Shown in pieces: positions 35,118 to 43,498 of a DNA stretch of 64,000 nucleotides. The notes under the pieces were generated by a model that saw nothing but the letters and a program-made list of their open reading frames with translations, had not been told where the DNA came from and searched no databases. The stretch covers positions 12,665 through 76,664 of the forward strand of contig CAZRGP010000008.1 in assembly GCA_964599695.1 (NCBI GenBank), in the 5' to 3' direction. The translations under genes were made by a program, and so were the position numbers. The stretch comes from RUG11783 sp964599695. Its GTDB lineage: Bacteria > Bacillota > Clostridia > Oscillospirales > Ruminococcaceae. Each line of letters opens with the position of its first letter. Position 1 is the stretch's first letter.

Positions 35118-35803
35118 TCCCGAGACATTTCGACGACCTTCCCGAGGCGTTGAGAAAAGAGCCGGTGAGGCCATATTTTGAGGCACTTAACAGACGACGG
35201 TTTTCTCTTTCCCTTAAAAGGGTGTTTGATGTTGTGGTGAGCTTTGTTCTCATCGTGCTTCTTTCTCCGCTCATGATCGTAATTGCTGCTGCAGTAAAAT
35301 TCTCGTCCGAAGGACCCGTTTTTTACAGGCAGAAGAGGATCACGGCATTTGAAAGAGAGTTCCGTATCTTTAAGTTCCGGTCCATGGTTTCGAATGCCGA
35401 TAAGATAGGACCCCTGGTTACTACCGGAGATGATCCCAGAATAACTGCTGTCGGTCATTTTATACGCAAGACACATATTGATGAGATACCCCAGCTCTTT
35501 AACGTGCTTGCAGGAGATATGTCCTTTGTCGGTACCCGGCCGGAAGTCAGAAAATATGTCGACTTTTACACTGACGAGATGCGTGCTACATTGCTGCTGC
35601 CTGCGGGGATCACATCTGAAGCGAGCATCCGTTTCAGGGATGAAGCAGAACAAATCCCGGAAGGAATGGATGCAGATGAAGTCTATGTGAATTCGATACT
35701 TCCTCAAAAGATGGAAGTAAACCTTGAATATCTCAGGACATTTTCCTTAATAAAGGATATTCGTATTCTTTTTGATACGTTTTTATTATTTTTCAGGAGA
35801 TAG
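35114..35803 (+). CDS. Initiating sugar-phosphate transferase (PglC/WcaJ-type bacterial sugar transferase)
   Basis: Polyprenyl-phosphate glycosyl-1-phosphate transferase that starts glycan assembly on undecaprenyl phosphate. The 229-residue protein has the membrane segment VVVSFVLIVLLSPLMIV, then the conserved GPVFYRQKR, FRIFKFRSM, THIDEIPQLFNVLAGDMSFVGTRPE motifs of the catalytic domain. It lacks the N-terminal multi-helix part of the large WbaP/WcaJ forms, so it is a minimal PglC-like enzyme with an N-terminal extension. It likely uses the amino sugar produced by the two upstream enzymes. Confidence 0.92.
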   Translation: MIPRHFDDLPEALRKEPVRPYFEALNRRRFSLSLKRVFDVVVSFVLIVLLSPLMIVIAAAVKFSSEGPVFYRQKRITAFEREFRIFKFRSMVSNADKIGPLVTTGDDPRITAVGHFIRKTHIDEIPQLFNVLAGDMSFVGTRPEVRKYVDFYTDEMRATLLLPAGITSEASIRFRDEAEQIPEGMDADEVYVNSILPQKMEVNLEYLRTFSLIKDIRILFDTFLLFFRR

Positions 35804-36370
35804 ATGATGGGACGATTCTTTTTCCACGAGACAGAGATAAAAGACATGTTTGTAGTGGATGTCGAGGTCTTCGGGGACCAGCGCGGGTACTTCATGGAAA
35901 CATACAACCAGAAAGCATTTCATGATGCCGGATATGATTATGTCTTTGTTCAGGACAATCAGTCCAAATCACGGAAAGGTGTTCTCAGGGGGCTGCACAT
36001 GCAGGTGAATAATCCGCAGGGCAAACTTGTGAGATGCATCAGAGGTGAAGTATTCGATGTTGGCGTTGATCTGAGAAAGGGAAGTCCCACTTTTGGAAAA
36101 TGGCATGGTGAATTCCTTTCCGAGGAGAACAAACGTCAGTTGTTTATCCCGGAAGGGTTTGCGCACGGGTTCCTGGTGATCTCGGATGAAGCGGAATTCT
36201 GCTATAAATGTACCCGTCTTTATGACCCGAATGATGAATTGGGCATCAGATTTGATGATAAGGATATTGATGTAAAATGGCCGGAAATCGACTGTGAATA
36301 TACTCTTTCTGGGAAAGACCTGAAGCAGCCGAGTTTTCGTGAAGTGGTAGAAAGACTGAATTTGAGGTGA
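35804..36370 (+). CDS. dTDP-4-dehydrorhamnose 3,5-epimerase family protein (RfbC-like cupin)
   Basis: The 188-residue cupin has RGVLRGLHMQ with the catalytic His region, FIPEGFAHGFLV, and YKCTRLYDPNDELGIRFDD, all standard for RmlC. RmlC epimerises C3 and C5 of dTDP-4-keto-6-deoxyglucose. The other dTDP-rhamnose genes (rmlA, B, D) are not here, so it may use a related keto-sugar from this locus or depend on genes elsewhere. Two ATGs in tandem (35804, 35807) both fit; GGAG at 35796 suits the second slightly better. Confidence 0.88.
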   Translation: MMGRFFFHETEIKDMFVVDVEVFGDQRGYFMETYNQKAFHDAGYDYVFVQDNQSKSRKGVLRGLHMQVNNPQGKLVRCIRGEVFDVGVDLRKGSPTFGKWHGEFLSEENKRQLFIPEGFAHGFLVISDEAEFCYKCTRLYDPNDELGIRFDDKDIDVKWPEIDCEYTLSGKDLKQPSFREVVERLNLR

Positions 36371-36374
36371 TCAA

Positions 36375-37481
36375 TTGAAGATATTGGTAACCGGTGCGAA
36401 AGGATTCGTAGGAAAGAACCTTATAAAGAACATAGAGGTAAGAACGGATTATGAGGTTTTTCCCTTTGATCTGGACTGCACAGAAGAACAGTTGACCGAA
36501 TGGACAAAAGCGTGCGACTTTGTAGTTCACCTTGCAGGTATAAATCGTCCAAAGACGGAAGATGAGTTCACGAAGGGAAATACCGATTTTACACTTCATC
36601 TTCTTGAGAAACTGAAGGATAATCCGGTCCCCGTGGCAATGACGTCATCGATACAGGCTGTTCTGGATAATCCTTATGGACTCAGCAAATTAGGCGCTGA
36701 AAACCACTTATTTGATTATTCGGAAAAATACGGTGTCCCTGTTTACATTTGGAGGATGCCGAACATATTCGGTAAATGGTGCAGGCCCAATTATAACAGC
36801 GCTGTAGCTACGTTTTGCAACAATATAGCAAGGGATGAAGAGGTTTATATTTCTGATCCCGCCCGTATGATGACCCTGATCTACATCGATGATGTAGTAA
36901 GTTTGATCTTGAAATCGATCAAAGGGGAAATCAGACCTTTGGAGGACGGGTTTTGTGAACCGAAACCGGTCTATCAGATCACTCTCGGTCAGATCGTATC
37001 CACATTAAGGGAGTTTCATGACTGTAAGGACAGTCTTCTCCTGAACGATCTGACAGGGGTACGTAAATGCTTGTATTCCACATATCTCAGCTATCTTCCG
37101 GAGAATGCTTTCTCGTACAAGTTAATTGACCACACCGATGCGCGTGGTGCTTTTTCCGAGTTTTTTAAGAACGCAGGAATCGGCCAGTTTTCCGTTTCCA
37201 CCACAGTCCCGGGCATTACACGGGGCAATCACTGGCACAATACCAAGGTTGAAAAGTTTCTCGTTGTAGCAGGAGAAGCGGATCTGTGTTTCAGAAAGCT
37301 GGGAACGAAGGATGTAATTCGGTATCACGTTACCGCAGATGTGCCTGAGATCGTGGATATCCCAGTAGGTTACACGCATAACATCACGAATACTTCCAAA
37401 ACGGAAACGTTGGTTACGTTGATCTGGGCGAATGAGATCTTTGATCCGGAGAATCCGGATACATATTACGAAGAGGTGTAG
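36375..37481 (+). CDS. Bifunctional SDR reductase-cupin of L-FucNAc synthesis (FnlB/Cap5F-like)
   Basis: The 368-residue protein combines an SDR domain (VTGAKGFVGKNL; NPYGLSKLGAE with YxxxK) with a C-terminal cupin (GNHWHNTKVEKFLVV, VGYTHNITN), the architecture of Cap5F/Cap8F and FnlB, which epimerise and reduce the keto sugar on the way to UDP-N-acetyl-L-fucosamine. Length matches Cap5F. Start is TTG at 36375 with GAGGTG five bases before; no better ATG exists. The next gene is the matching C2 epimerase. Confidence 0.88.
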   Translation: MKILVTGAKGFVGKNLIKNIEVRTDYEVFPFDLDCTEEQLTEWTKACDFVVHLAGINRPKTEDEFTKGNTDFTLHLLEKLKDNPVPVAMTSSIQAVLDNPYGLSKLGAENHLFDYSEKYGVPVYIWRMPNIFGKWCRPNYNSAVATFCNNIARDEEVYISDPARMMTLIYIDDVVSLILKSIKGEIRPLEDGFCEPKPVYQITLGQIVSTLREFHDCKDSLLLNDLTGVRKCLYSTYLSYLPENAFSYKLIDHTDARGAFSEFFKNAGIGQFSVSTTVPGITRGNHWHNTKVEKFLVVAGEADLCFRKLGTKDVIRYHVTADVPEIVDIPVGYTHNITNTSKTETLVTLIWANEIFDPENPDTYYEEV

Positions 37482-37485
37482 GCAG

Positions 37486-38622
37486 ATGAGTGCTCCATCC
37501 AAATTGAAAGTCATGACCGTGGTTGGTACGAGGCCGGAGATTATCCGCCTCTCCGAGGTTATAAAAGCATGTGACCGGTATTTTACGCATATTCTTGTCC
37601 ATACGGGTCAGAATTATGACTATACATTAAATCAGATTTTTTTTGAGGATCTTGGTGTTCCGGAACCAGATTATTATCTGGATGCTGTAGGTAAAGATCT
37701 TGGAGAGACGATGGGGAACATCATAGCCAAAAGCTATGATGTTATTGCCAAGGAAAAACCGGATGCGCTTCTTATCCTTGGTGATACGAATTCAGCGCTT
37801 GCTGCAATTCCTGCCAAGCGGCTGAAGGTACCGATCTTTCATATGGAGGCAGGAAACCGCTGCTTTGATGAAAACGTTCCCGAGGAGACGAACCGTAGGA
37901 TCGTCGACCATATCAGTGATATCAACCTTCCGTATACCGAACATAGCAGAAGATATCTCCTGTCCGAAGGTATAAAAAAAGAAAGAATCTATGTCACCGG
38001 TTCACCGATGAAAGAGGTTCTCTCTAAAAATATGGACAAAATTGAGAACAGCGATGTTCTCAATGAGCTTGGTCTTGAGCCTGGGAAATATATCCTCGTT
38101 TCTGCGCACAGAGAAGAGAATGTTGATATAGAGGATCACTTTTATTCTCTTATGAACGCGATCAATGAAGTTGCCGATACTTATGGTATGCCAGTGATCT
38201 ATTCCACTCATCCGAGAAGTTTAAAGAGGATAACCGATCGCGGGTTCAAATTCCGTGACAATGTTACAAATTCCAAGCCGTTTGGTTTCTTTGATTACAA
38301 CAAACTTCAGAAAAATGCATATTGCGTCTTGTCTGACTCAGGGACATTGTCAGAGGAGAGTTCTATGCTGAAGTTTCCGGGTGTCCTGATCCGTACATCC
38401 ACTGAGAGACCGGAAGTCATCGATAAGGGCTCCATTGTGATCGGAGGTATCGACACCGACAACATTCTTTCTGCACTTAGGCTTAGTGTAGCCATGTTTG
38501 AAGCAAAAGAGACGGTTGCAGAGGTGCCGGATTACCAGGATGACAATGTCTCCGTTAAGGTCGTTAAGATCATCGAGAGTTACACAAAAATCATCAATAA
38601 ACTTGTATGGGATAAAAAATAA
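37486..38622 (+). CDS. UDP-N-acetylglucosamine 2-epimerase family (FnlC/Cap5G-like)
   Basis: The 378-residue protein has the GT-B-like epimerase fold with VVGTRPEIIRLS, HTGQNYDYTLNQIFFEDLG, HMEAGNRCFDENVPEETNRR and LSDSGTLSEESSM. The ENVPEE and NYDYTLN variants are typical of the FnlC/Cap5G subgroup, which makes UDP-L-FucNAc from its C2 epimer, rather than of WecB. The frame opens at 37432 inside the preceding gene, but a GAGGTG site fits ATG 37486. Placed between FnlB-like and WbuB-like genes, as in E. coli O26. Confidence 0.9.
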   Translation: MSAPSKLKVMTVVGTRPEIIRLSEVIKACDRYFTHILVHTGQNYDYTLNQIFFEDLGVPEPDYYLDAVGKDLGETMGNIIAKSYDVIAKEKPDALLILGDTNSALAAIPAKRLKVPIFHMEAGNRCFDENVPEETNRRIVDHISDINLPYTEHSRRYLLSEGIKKERIYVTGSPMKEVLSKNMDKIENSDVLNELGLEPGKYILVSAHREENVDIEDHFYSLMNAINEVADTYGMPVIYSTHPRSLKRITDRGFKFRDNVTNSKPFGFFDYNKLQKNAYCVLSDSGTLSEESSMLKFPGVLIRTSTERPEVIDKGSIVIGGIDTDNILSALRLSVAMFEAKETVAEVPDYQDDNVSVKVVKIIESYTKIINKLVWDKK

Positions 38623-38628
38623 GATCGG

Positions 38629-39864
38629 ATGAAGATTCTTGTTGTATCACAGTACTATTGGCCGGAGGTTTTCCGTATCACCGATATTTGTGCAGGATTG
38701 ATAGAGCGCGGACATGAGGTGGACGTTTTAACCTCGCTGCCCAACGTTCCTCAGGGCAGATTCTATGAGGGTTATGATTGGTTTCACCGCGGTGACAAAG
38801 AGCACGACGGTGTAAGGATCGACCGGGTGGGCGTGTTCGAGAGGACAAAGTCAAATAAGGTCATGTGGGCGCTGAATTGTGCCAGTTTTGCTATAAACAG
38901 CCTTTTTCATCTTCCGAAATACAGGGGAAAGCATTATGATGCGGTGTTTGTTTTCAACAATTCACCGGTGACGGTTATCCTTCCAGCTATGGTGATCTCG
39001 GCATTGAAGAAGATCCCGAATCTGATATACATCCTGGATATATGGCCTGAATCCCTTTATTCATTGTTGGGGATTTCTCATATCAACAAGTCCAGTCTGT
39101 TTTATAAGTTCAGCAGTGCTTTTTGCAAATGGCTCTATCGTTCCGGGGATACTCTTCTGATCAGTTCCAAAGGCTTTGAGGAGAAACTGAAAAAGGAGAT
39201 GGGGCTTTCTGCGAGGATTACATATTTTCCTAATTACGCAGAAAACATTGATAGCGATAAAGATTTTTATATCAGCAGATGCGAACTTGGTTATACGGAT
39301 GATGACTTTATTATCGGTTTCGCCGGCGGTATGGGACCTGCTCAGGGTATTGATCTTGCAATCGATGCCATTGAAAGAATACCGGACAATAAAAACATAA
39401 GACTTCTCCTCATGGGAGACGGAACTGAACTAAACAAATTGCGGGACCATGTAAAGGCGAATGGCCTTACAGATCGCGTCACGTTTTTGGGATGGGTTCC
39501 GCTGAACCGGTTGCCGGAGTATATGGGGATCTGTGATGTGATGATGATGTGTCTCAAGGACAATGAGGTCCTCAATATTACAGTACCTGCCAAATTACAG
39601 ACATATATGTCATGCAGCAAGCCGGTGCTGGCGTTTATGAATGGTGCCGGTGCTGAAGTAGTTGAAGAGGCAAAGTGTGGTGTCGCAGTTCCTGCTGAGA
39701 ATGTTGAGGCTCTTTCAGATGCTTATGTTTATTTAAGTTCTCTTCCTAGGGAAGAACTGCAGCGGCTTGGGAATAATGGCAAGGCTTTCTGCGGGACTAC
39801 ATTTGAGAGAGAACACGTTCTTGATATTTTAGACAAGGAAATTCATTTAGTTACAGGAAAATAA
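38629..39864 (+). CDS. WbuB-like glycosyltransferase (probable L-FucNAc transferase)
   Basis: GT4-family enzyme of 411 residues. The N-terminus (MKILVVSQYYWPEVFRITD), the TSLPNVPQGRFYEGY segment and DIWPESLY match WbuB, reported as a FucNAc transferase encoded beside fnlABC. The C-terminal nucleotide-sugar domain has GFAGGMGPAQGIDLAIDA, GDGTELNKL and KLQTYMSCSKPVLAF. Six bases follow the epimerase stop. Sugar specificity is inferred from neighbours. Confidence 0.88.
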   Translation: MKILVVSQYYWPEVFRITDICAGLIERGHEVDVLTSLPNVPQGRFYEGYDWFHRGDKEHDGVRIDRVGVFERTKSNKVMWALNCASFAINSLFHLPKYRGKHYDAVFVFNNSPVTVILPAMVISALKKIPNLIYILDIWPESLYSLLGISHINKSSLFYKFSSAFCKWLYRSGDTLLISSKGFEEKLKKEMGLSARITYFPNYAENIDSDKDFYISRCELGYTDDDFIIGFAGGMGPAQGIDLAIDAIERIPDNKNIRLLLMGDGTELNKLRDHVKANGLTDRVTFLGWVPLNRLPEYMGICDVMMMCLKDNEVLNITVPAKLQTYMSCSKPVLAFMNGAGAEVVEEAKCGVAVPAENVEALSDAYVYLSSLPREELQRLGNNGKAFCGTTFEREHVLDILDKEIHLVTGK

Positions 39865-39865
39865 T

Positions 39866-40585
39866 ATGAAAGTTTTGGTTATAATCCCGGCATATAACGA
39901 GGAAGAGAACATAAAGGGTTTAATCGCGGAATTGAAGAGCCATTATCCGGATTATGATTATGTGGTCATTAACGACTGTTCCAAAGATCATACGAAGGAT
40001 ATTCTAAGAGAAAACGGTTTCAACTATGTCGATCTTCCTGTGAACCTCGGCATCGGTGGAGGAGTTCAGACCGGTTATCTGTATGCAGTTCAGAATGACT
40101 ATGATATTGCCGTCCAAATGGATGGGGATGGACAGCATGATCCTGCATACCTGGGCGATCTGGTTGAGAAGGTTGCTTCAGGCGAAACCGATATGTGCAT
40201 AGGTTCCAGATTTATCGCCAATGAAGGATTTCAGTCCTCAGCTTTGCGCAGATTTGGGATACGGTTTCTGAAAGTGTTGATTCGGATTTGCTGCGGTGTG
40301 ACGGTTCATGACAATACTAGCGGATTCAGAGCGACGAATAAGGAACTGAATCAGTTCTATTCACAGAACTATGCGCAGGACTATCCGGAACCTGAGGCTA
40401 TTATTGCGGCCGTGAACAACGGCTTTCGTGTGATGGAAGTTCCCGTTCAGATGAGGGAAAGAAAAGGTGGGGTCTCTTCGATCAACCCCATAAAGTCGGT
40501 CTATTATATGATCAAGGTCTCTCTTGCGATAATCATACACGGGATATTTAAAGGAAAGGAGAGAGCAAATGGAACTAGAACTTAG
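39866..40585 (+). CDS. Family 2 glycosyltransferase (polyprenyl-phosphate type)
   Basis: The 239-residue protein has a single GT-A domain starting VLVIIPAYNEEENI, with VINDCSKD, VQMDGDGQHDPAYL (DxD) and the C-terminal KGGVSSINPIKSVYYMIKV segment. These features match dolichyl/undecaprenyl-phosphate sugar transferases, which load single sugars on a lipid for side-chain modification. It overlaps the start of a DUF2304 membrane protein by 17 bases, a pairing seen in many Gram-positive genomes. Confidence 0.88.
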   Translation: MKVLVIIPAYNEEENIKGLIAELKSHYPDYDYVVINDCSKDHTKDILRENGFNYVDLPVNLGIGGGVQTGYLYAVQNDYDIAVQMDGDGQHDPAYLGDLVEKVASGETDMCIGSRFIANEGFQSSALRRFGIRFLKVLIRICCGVTVHDNTSGFRATNKELNQFYSQNYAQDYPEPEAIIAAVNNGFRVMEVPVQMRERKGGVSSINPIKSVYYMIKVSLAIIIHGIFKGKERANGTRT

Positions 40586-40925
40586 AGTATTTTTGGGAAT
40601 CGGGGTGCTTCTATATTTTGCGCTCTTGTTCCATATGCTTCATAAAGAATCGATCATTCTGAAATATTCGCTTTCCTGGCTGCTGTCCGGCCTGTTGTTC
40701 GTTCTGTTCCTGCTGTTTCCCGAGATCGTGTTTTCTGCTTCCAGATTGATCGGGGTATCGAACCCTGTTAATGCAGTTTTCCTCCTCTTCGCAGGTTTTG
40801 CTATTGCCATGTTGCTGTCGATCACATCCATTGTGTCCCAGGATAACGGCAAAGTCAGAAAACTGACCCAGCAGATTGCGCTGTTGGAGAACAGGATTCG
40901 CGAATTGGAGAACAAAGAAAAGTAG
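40569..40925 (+). CDS. DUF2304 membrane protein
   Basis: 118 residues with three hydrophobic helices (VFLGIGVLLYFALLFHML, LSWLLSGLLFVLFLLF, AVFLLFAGFAIAMLLSI) followed by a short coiled-coil tail (LTQQIALLENRIRELENKE). This is the DUF2304 pattern; members nearly always follow a GT2 gene. AAAGGAGAG precedes the ATG inside the upstream gene. It probably anchors or assists the neighbouring glycosyltransferase; direct function is not established. Confidence 0.85.
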   Translation: MELELRVFLGIGVLLYFALLFHMLHKESIILKYSLSWLLSGLLFVLFLLFPEIVFSASRLIGVSNPVNAVFLLFAGFAIAMLLSITSIVSQDNGKVRKLTQQIALLENRIRELENKEK

Positions 40926-40929
40926 TCAG

Positions 40930-41412
40930 ATGCAGAGTTTGAATCTGGAGTGCATAGGAACAGATCACCGTGAGGCATTCAGAAGAGTATATTCTGATCC
41001 TGAAGTGACCCGTATGAACGGGAGAACAACGGAAATAGATGTGCTGTTTGAACGCTATCTGAACAATCCGAATTCATATGCAATCATGGGGGATGAAGGA
41101 TTTCTAGGGGCTTGTTCTCTTTTTGAGACCTCATTATCGTCTGCCATTCGTTCTCTGAGGCTTATGGAACTGGTTTACACCATTGATCCGGCTTGCTGGA
41201 ATAAGGGAATTGGTACATGGGCGGTAAAGGAAGTCTGCAGAAGAGGATTTCAGGAGTTGAAGCTTGACTGTATAATTGCGGGTTGCTTTGCGGAGAACAC
41301 GGCTTCTGCAAGAGTGCTTCAAAAATGTTGTTTTAAGCCTGTTTTTGTTCGTTCACCCAAATTGCCCTCAGCTACAAATAAAGAAACAATATATATAAAA
41401 GTCGGTTTGTAA
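40930..41412 (+). CDS. GNAT-family acetyltransferase
   Basis: 160 residues with the GNAT acetyl-CoA loop (WNKGIGTWAVKEV, a variant of Q/RxxGxG/A) and AENTASARVLQKCCFKPV near the C-terminus, typical of RimJ/RimL-like N-acetyltransferases. In this locus it could acetylate an amino sugar, though it is not the left-handed-helix (PglD) type. The frame is open back to 40876 inside the preceding gene; ATG 40930 begins a normal GNAT N-terminus. Its stop codon lies in the loop of the terminator hairpin. Confidence 0.82.
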   Translation: MQSLNLECIGTDHREAFRRVYSDPEVTRMNGRTTEIDVLFERYLNNPNSYAIMGDEGFLGACSLFETSLSSAIRSLRLMELVYTIDPACWNKGIGTWAVKEVCRRGFQELKLDCIIAGCFAENTASARVLQKCCFKPVFVRSPKLPSATNKETIYIKVGL

Positions 41413-41427
41413 AACAAACCGACTTTT
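41397..41427. terminator. Bidirectional terminator ending the polysaccharide operon
   Basis: 13-bp perfect stem (41397-41409 with 41415-41427) with A/T runs on both sides, between the convergent GNAT and DUF47 genes. The GNAT stop codon is in the loop. Confidence 0.82.
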
Positions 41428-41443
41428 AATGTTGGGATATAGA

Positions 41444-42067
41444 TTAAATGTTTTTCATGATGATTCTTTCGATCAGATCAGAAACGTGTTCGAAAGAATC
41501 GCAGGTTTCTTCAAGTGCCTCATACAGATTCGACCATGCAATAACGTCCAACGGGTCATGAAGGTGATCCCGGAAAAGAGCGGAAACTGCTTCTGTGAAA
41601 ATTGTATCCCCGTCTTCTTCAAACATGTTGATCTTGACGATCTTATCTCTTATAGTTACCGATTTTCTGAATTGAGAAAGCTCCGCAGCAAGCTCGACCA
41701 GCGTGTCGGCTGAGGATACGATAAGGCGGGAGAAGCGAATCGCCTGTTCAGGAACGCGTGGGACGTTATAGATATAGGCTCTGATCAGAACTTCATCGAG
41801 TGAGTCGGTGATGGTATCAATCATCTGAACCAACTCAGCTAGGTCTTCACGGTCGATAGGGGTGATAAATTCTTTTATCAGTTTGTCGTTGATATCGTGA
41901 AGTTTTAAATCTGCCTGTCTCTCAATGATATGAAGCTCTTGTCTGTCATGATCCAGGGTCATAGGATCAAAGCGCTCCAGCACGTCATTTAGCATATGGG
42001 CTGCTTTATTGGTATAAGCAACCTGTTCCTGTATTAACTGAAAATAGTCTGTTTTATTTCTTGGCAT
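41444..42067 (-). CDS. DUF47 / PhoU-like phosphate transport regulator
   Basis: All-helical protein of 207 residues (LIQEQVAYTNKAAHMLNDVL, HIIERQADLKLHDINDKLIK, EFITPIDREDLAELVQMID, DSLDEVL). The IERQAD and EFITPIDREDL motifs are the metal-binding repeats of the DUF47 group, which usually accompanies a PitA-type phosphate transporter. No pit gene is in the window. A weak minus-strand promoter (TTGTGT, 18 bases, TATTAT) may lie in the 150-base upstream gap. Confidence 0.88.
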   Translation of the reverse strand: MPRNKTDYFQLIQEQVAYTNKAAHMLNDVLERFDPMTLDHDRQELHIIERQADLKLHDINDKLIKEFITPIDREDLAELVQMIDTITDSLDEVLIRAYIYNVPRVPEQAIRFSRLIVSSADTLVELAAELSQFRKSVTIRDKIVKINMFEEDGDTIFTEAVSALFRDHLHDPLDVIAWSNLYEALEETCDSFEHVSDLIERIIMKNI

Positions 42068-42179
42068 CTGAAAGCTCCTACTAAAAAATGCATCAATTGT
42101 TTACTTGCCCATGAAATAATACCACATGTCGGTATTCATACACAATTCTAAATATGAAGTTATCGAATTGTTTCTGCTC

Positions 42180-42208
42180 TTGAATTCATATTGATTTCGC
42201 TGTAAAAT
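42180..42208 (+). promoter_or_regulatory. Promoter of tRNA-Leu(UAA)
   Basis: -35 TTGAAT (42180-42185), 17-base spacer, -10 TAAAAT (42203-42208), ten bases before the tRNA. Confidence 0.7.
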
Positions 42209-42218
42209 CTTTATGTTC

Positions 42219-42305
42219 GCAGATGTGGTGGAATCGGCAGACACAAGGGACTTAAAATCCCTCGATTTTGATATCGTGCGGGTTCAAGTCCCGCCATCTG
42301 CACCA
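42219..42305 (+). tRNA. tRNA-Leu (anticodon UAA)
   Basis: 87 bases including the encoded CCA end. The acceptor stem GCAGATG pairs with CATCTGC; the anticodon loop CTTAAAA gives anticodon TAA; the long variable arm and GGTTCAAGTC T-arm are typical of class II tRNA-Leu. Reads UUA (and UUG by wobble). Confidence 0.97.
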
Positions 42306-42308
42306 TAT

Positions 42309-42346
42309 AACCAATTGTTTCATAATATGAAGCGATTGGTTTTTTT
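42309..42346 (+). terminator. Terminator of tRNA-Leu(UAA)
   Basis: 15-bp stem with two G-U type pairs (42309-42323 with 42327-42341) followed by seven T residues. Confidence 0.82.
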
Positions 42347-42372
42347 GTGTAAAGATATATGAGGAATACCGT

Positions 42373-42401
42373 TTGATTTTACATTCTTTGCCCCGTATAC
42401 T
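42373..42401 (+). promoter_or_regulatory. Promoter of the kinase pair
   Basis: -35 TTGATT (42373-42378), 17-base spacer, -10 TATACT (42396-42401), 30 bases before the kinase start. Confidence 0.75.
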
Positions 42402-42431
42402 TTAAGAAGTGTAAAAAGGTGAGGTTTGATT

Positions 42432-43487
42432 ATGGAAAATGCGGCTTATCATTTTGTTTTGCGTGGCAATCCTCTGATGTGTACAGATTTTGGCCACGGA
42501 AACATTAACTATACTTTTTTGGTAACGACAGATGCCGGTTATCAGTATATCCTGCAGAGAATCAATAAGCATGTGTTTAAAGAACCAGATAAACTTATGA
42601 GCAACGTGATAGCAGTATCCGAGCATATTCGTTCCAAAGAGAACGGAGCACACAACTCTCTTCATTTTGTTCAGACGGATAAAGGTACGTTCTATTATGA
42701 GGATGAGCGCAGTCGTTTTTGGCGTTGTTACGAGTTCGTAGGCGGCCTTTGCCTGGAAGCTCCGGAGACGGAAAAGGATTTCTATGAAAGTGCAGTAGCG
42801 TTCGGAAGATTCCAGGAACAGCTTTCGGATTTCCCCGCGGATACTTTATATGAAACGATCCCTAATTTCCACAATACACCGGACAGATATCGGACACTGC
42901 ATAAAGCAGCCGAAGAAGACGCGTGCGATAGAGTGAAGAATGTTCATATAGAACTGGACTACTTGTGCTCCATGGAGGATGAGGCGAGCCGTATCCAGAG
43001 AATGCTGGAAAGCGGAGAGCTTCCCCTCAGGGTGACGCATAATGACACAAAACTGAACAATGTTTTGCTTGATCCCAAGACTCGGAAGGCACTGTGTGTT
43101 CTTGATTTGGATACTGTGATGCCTGGAACCAGTTTGTTCGATTTCGGCGATTCCGTTCGTTTCGGAGCGGCAACAGCTGAGGAGGATACTCAGGAACTGA
43201 GTCAAATGGGTCTGGATCTGAATCTGTTTGAGACCTATGTAAAAGGCTATCTTGCAGCATGTCACAGTTTAACTAAGGAGGAGGTGGCAATGCTTCCGGA
43301 TGGGGCGCTTACCATTACGCTGGAACTGGCTTGTCGCTTCCTTACCGACTATCTTGAAGGGGATCATTATTTCAAAACACTTTATCCGGATCACAATCTT
43401 GTGAGAGCTCGTGCGCAGATAAAGCTCGCGCAGGATATGGACAGAAAGAAACAAGAGATGCAAAGCATCGTTGGCAGATATGTTTGA
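42432..43487 (+). CDS. APH-fold kinase resembling N-acetylhexosamine 1-kinase (NahK)
   Basis: The protein (351 residues from ATG 42432, preceded by GAGG) has the aminoglycoside-phosphotransferase fold: catalytic HNDTKLNNVLLD and metal-binding LDLDTVMPG. The N-terminal GHGNINYTFLV substrate/ATP loop and overall length match the NahK/LnpB group, which phosphorylates GlcNAc or GalNAc at C1 in the galacto-N-biose pathway. The remaining genes of that pathway (phosphorylase, epimerase) are not nearby, but a ROK kinase follows after 11 bases. Substrate assignment is inference from family resemblance. Confidence 0.78.
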   Translation: MENAAYHFVLRGNPLMCTDFGHGNINYTFLVTTDAGYQYILQRINKHVFKEPDKLMSNVIAVSEHIRSKENGAHNSLHFVQTDKGTFYYEDERSRFWRCYEFVGGLCLEAPETEKDFYESAVAFGRFQEQLSDFPADTLYETIPNFHNTPDRYRTLHKAAEEDACDRVKNVHIELDYLCSMEDEASRIQRMLESGELPLRVTHNDTKLNNVLLDPKTRKALCVLDLDTVMPGTSLFDFGDSVRFGAATAEEDTQELSQMGLDLNLFETYVKGYLAACHSLTKEEVAMLPDGALTITLELACRFLTDYLEGDHYFKTLYPDHNLVRARAQIKLAQDMDRKKQEMQSIVGRYV

Positions 43488-43498
43488 GGAAATAATAG

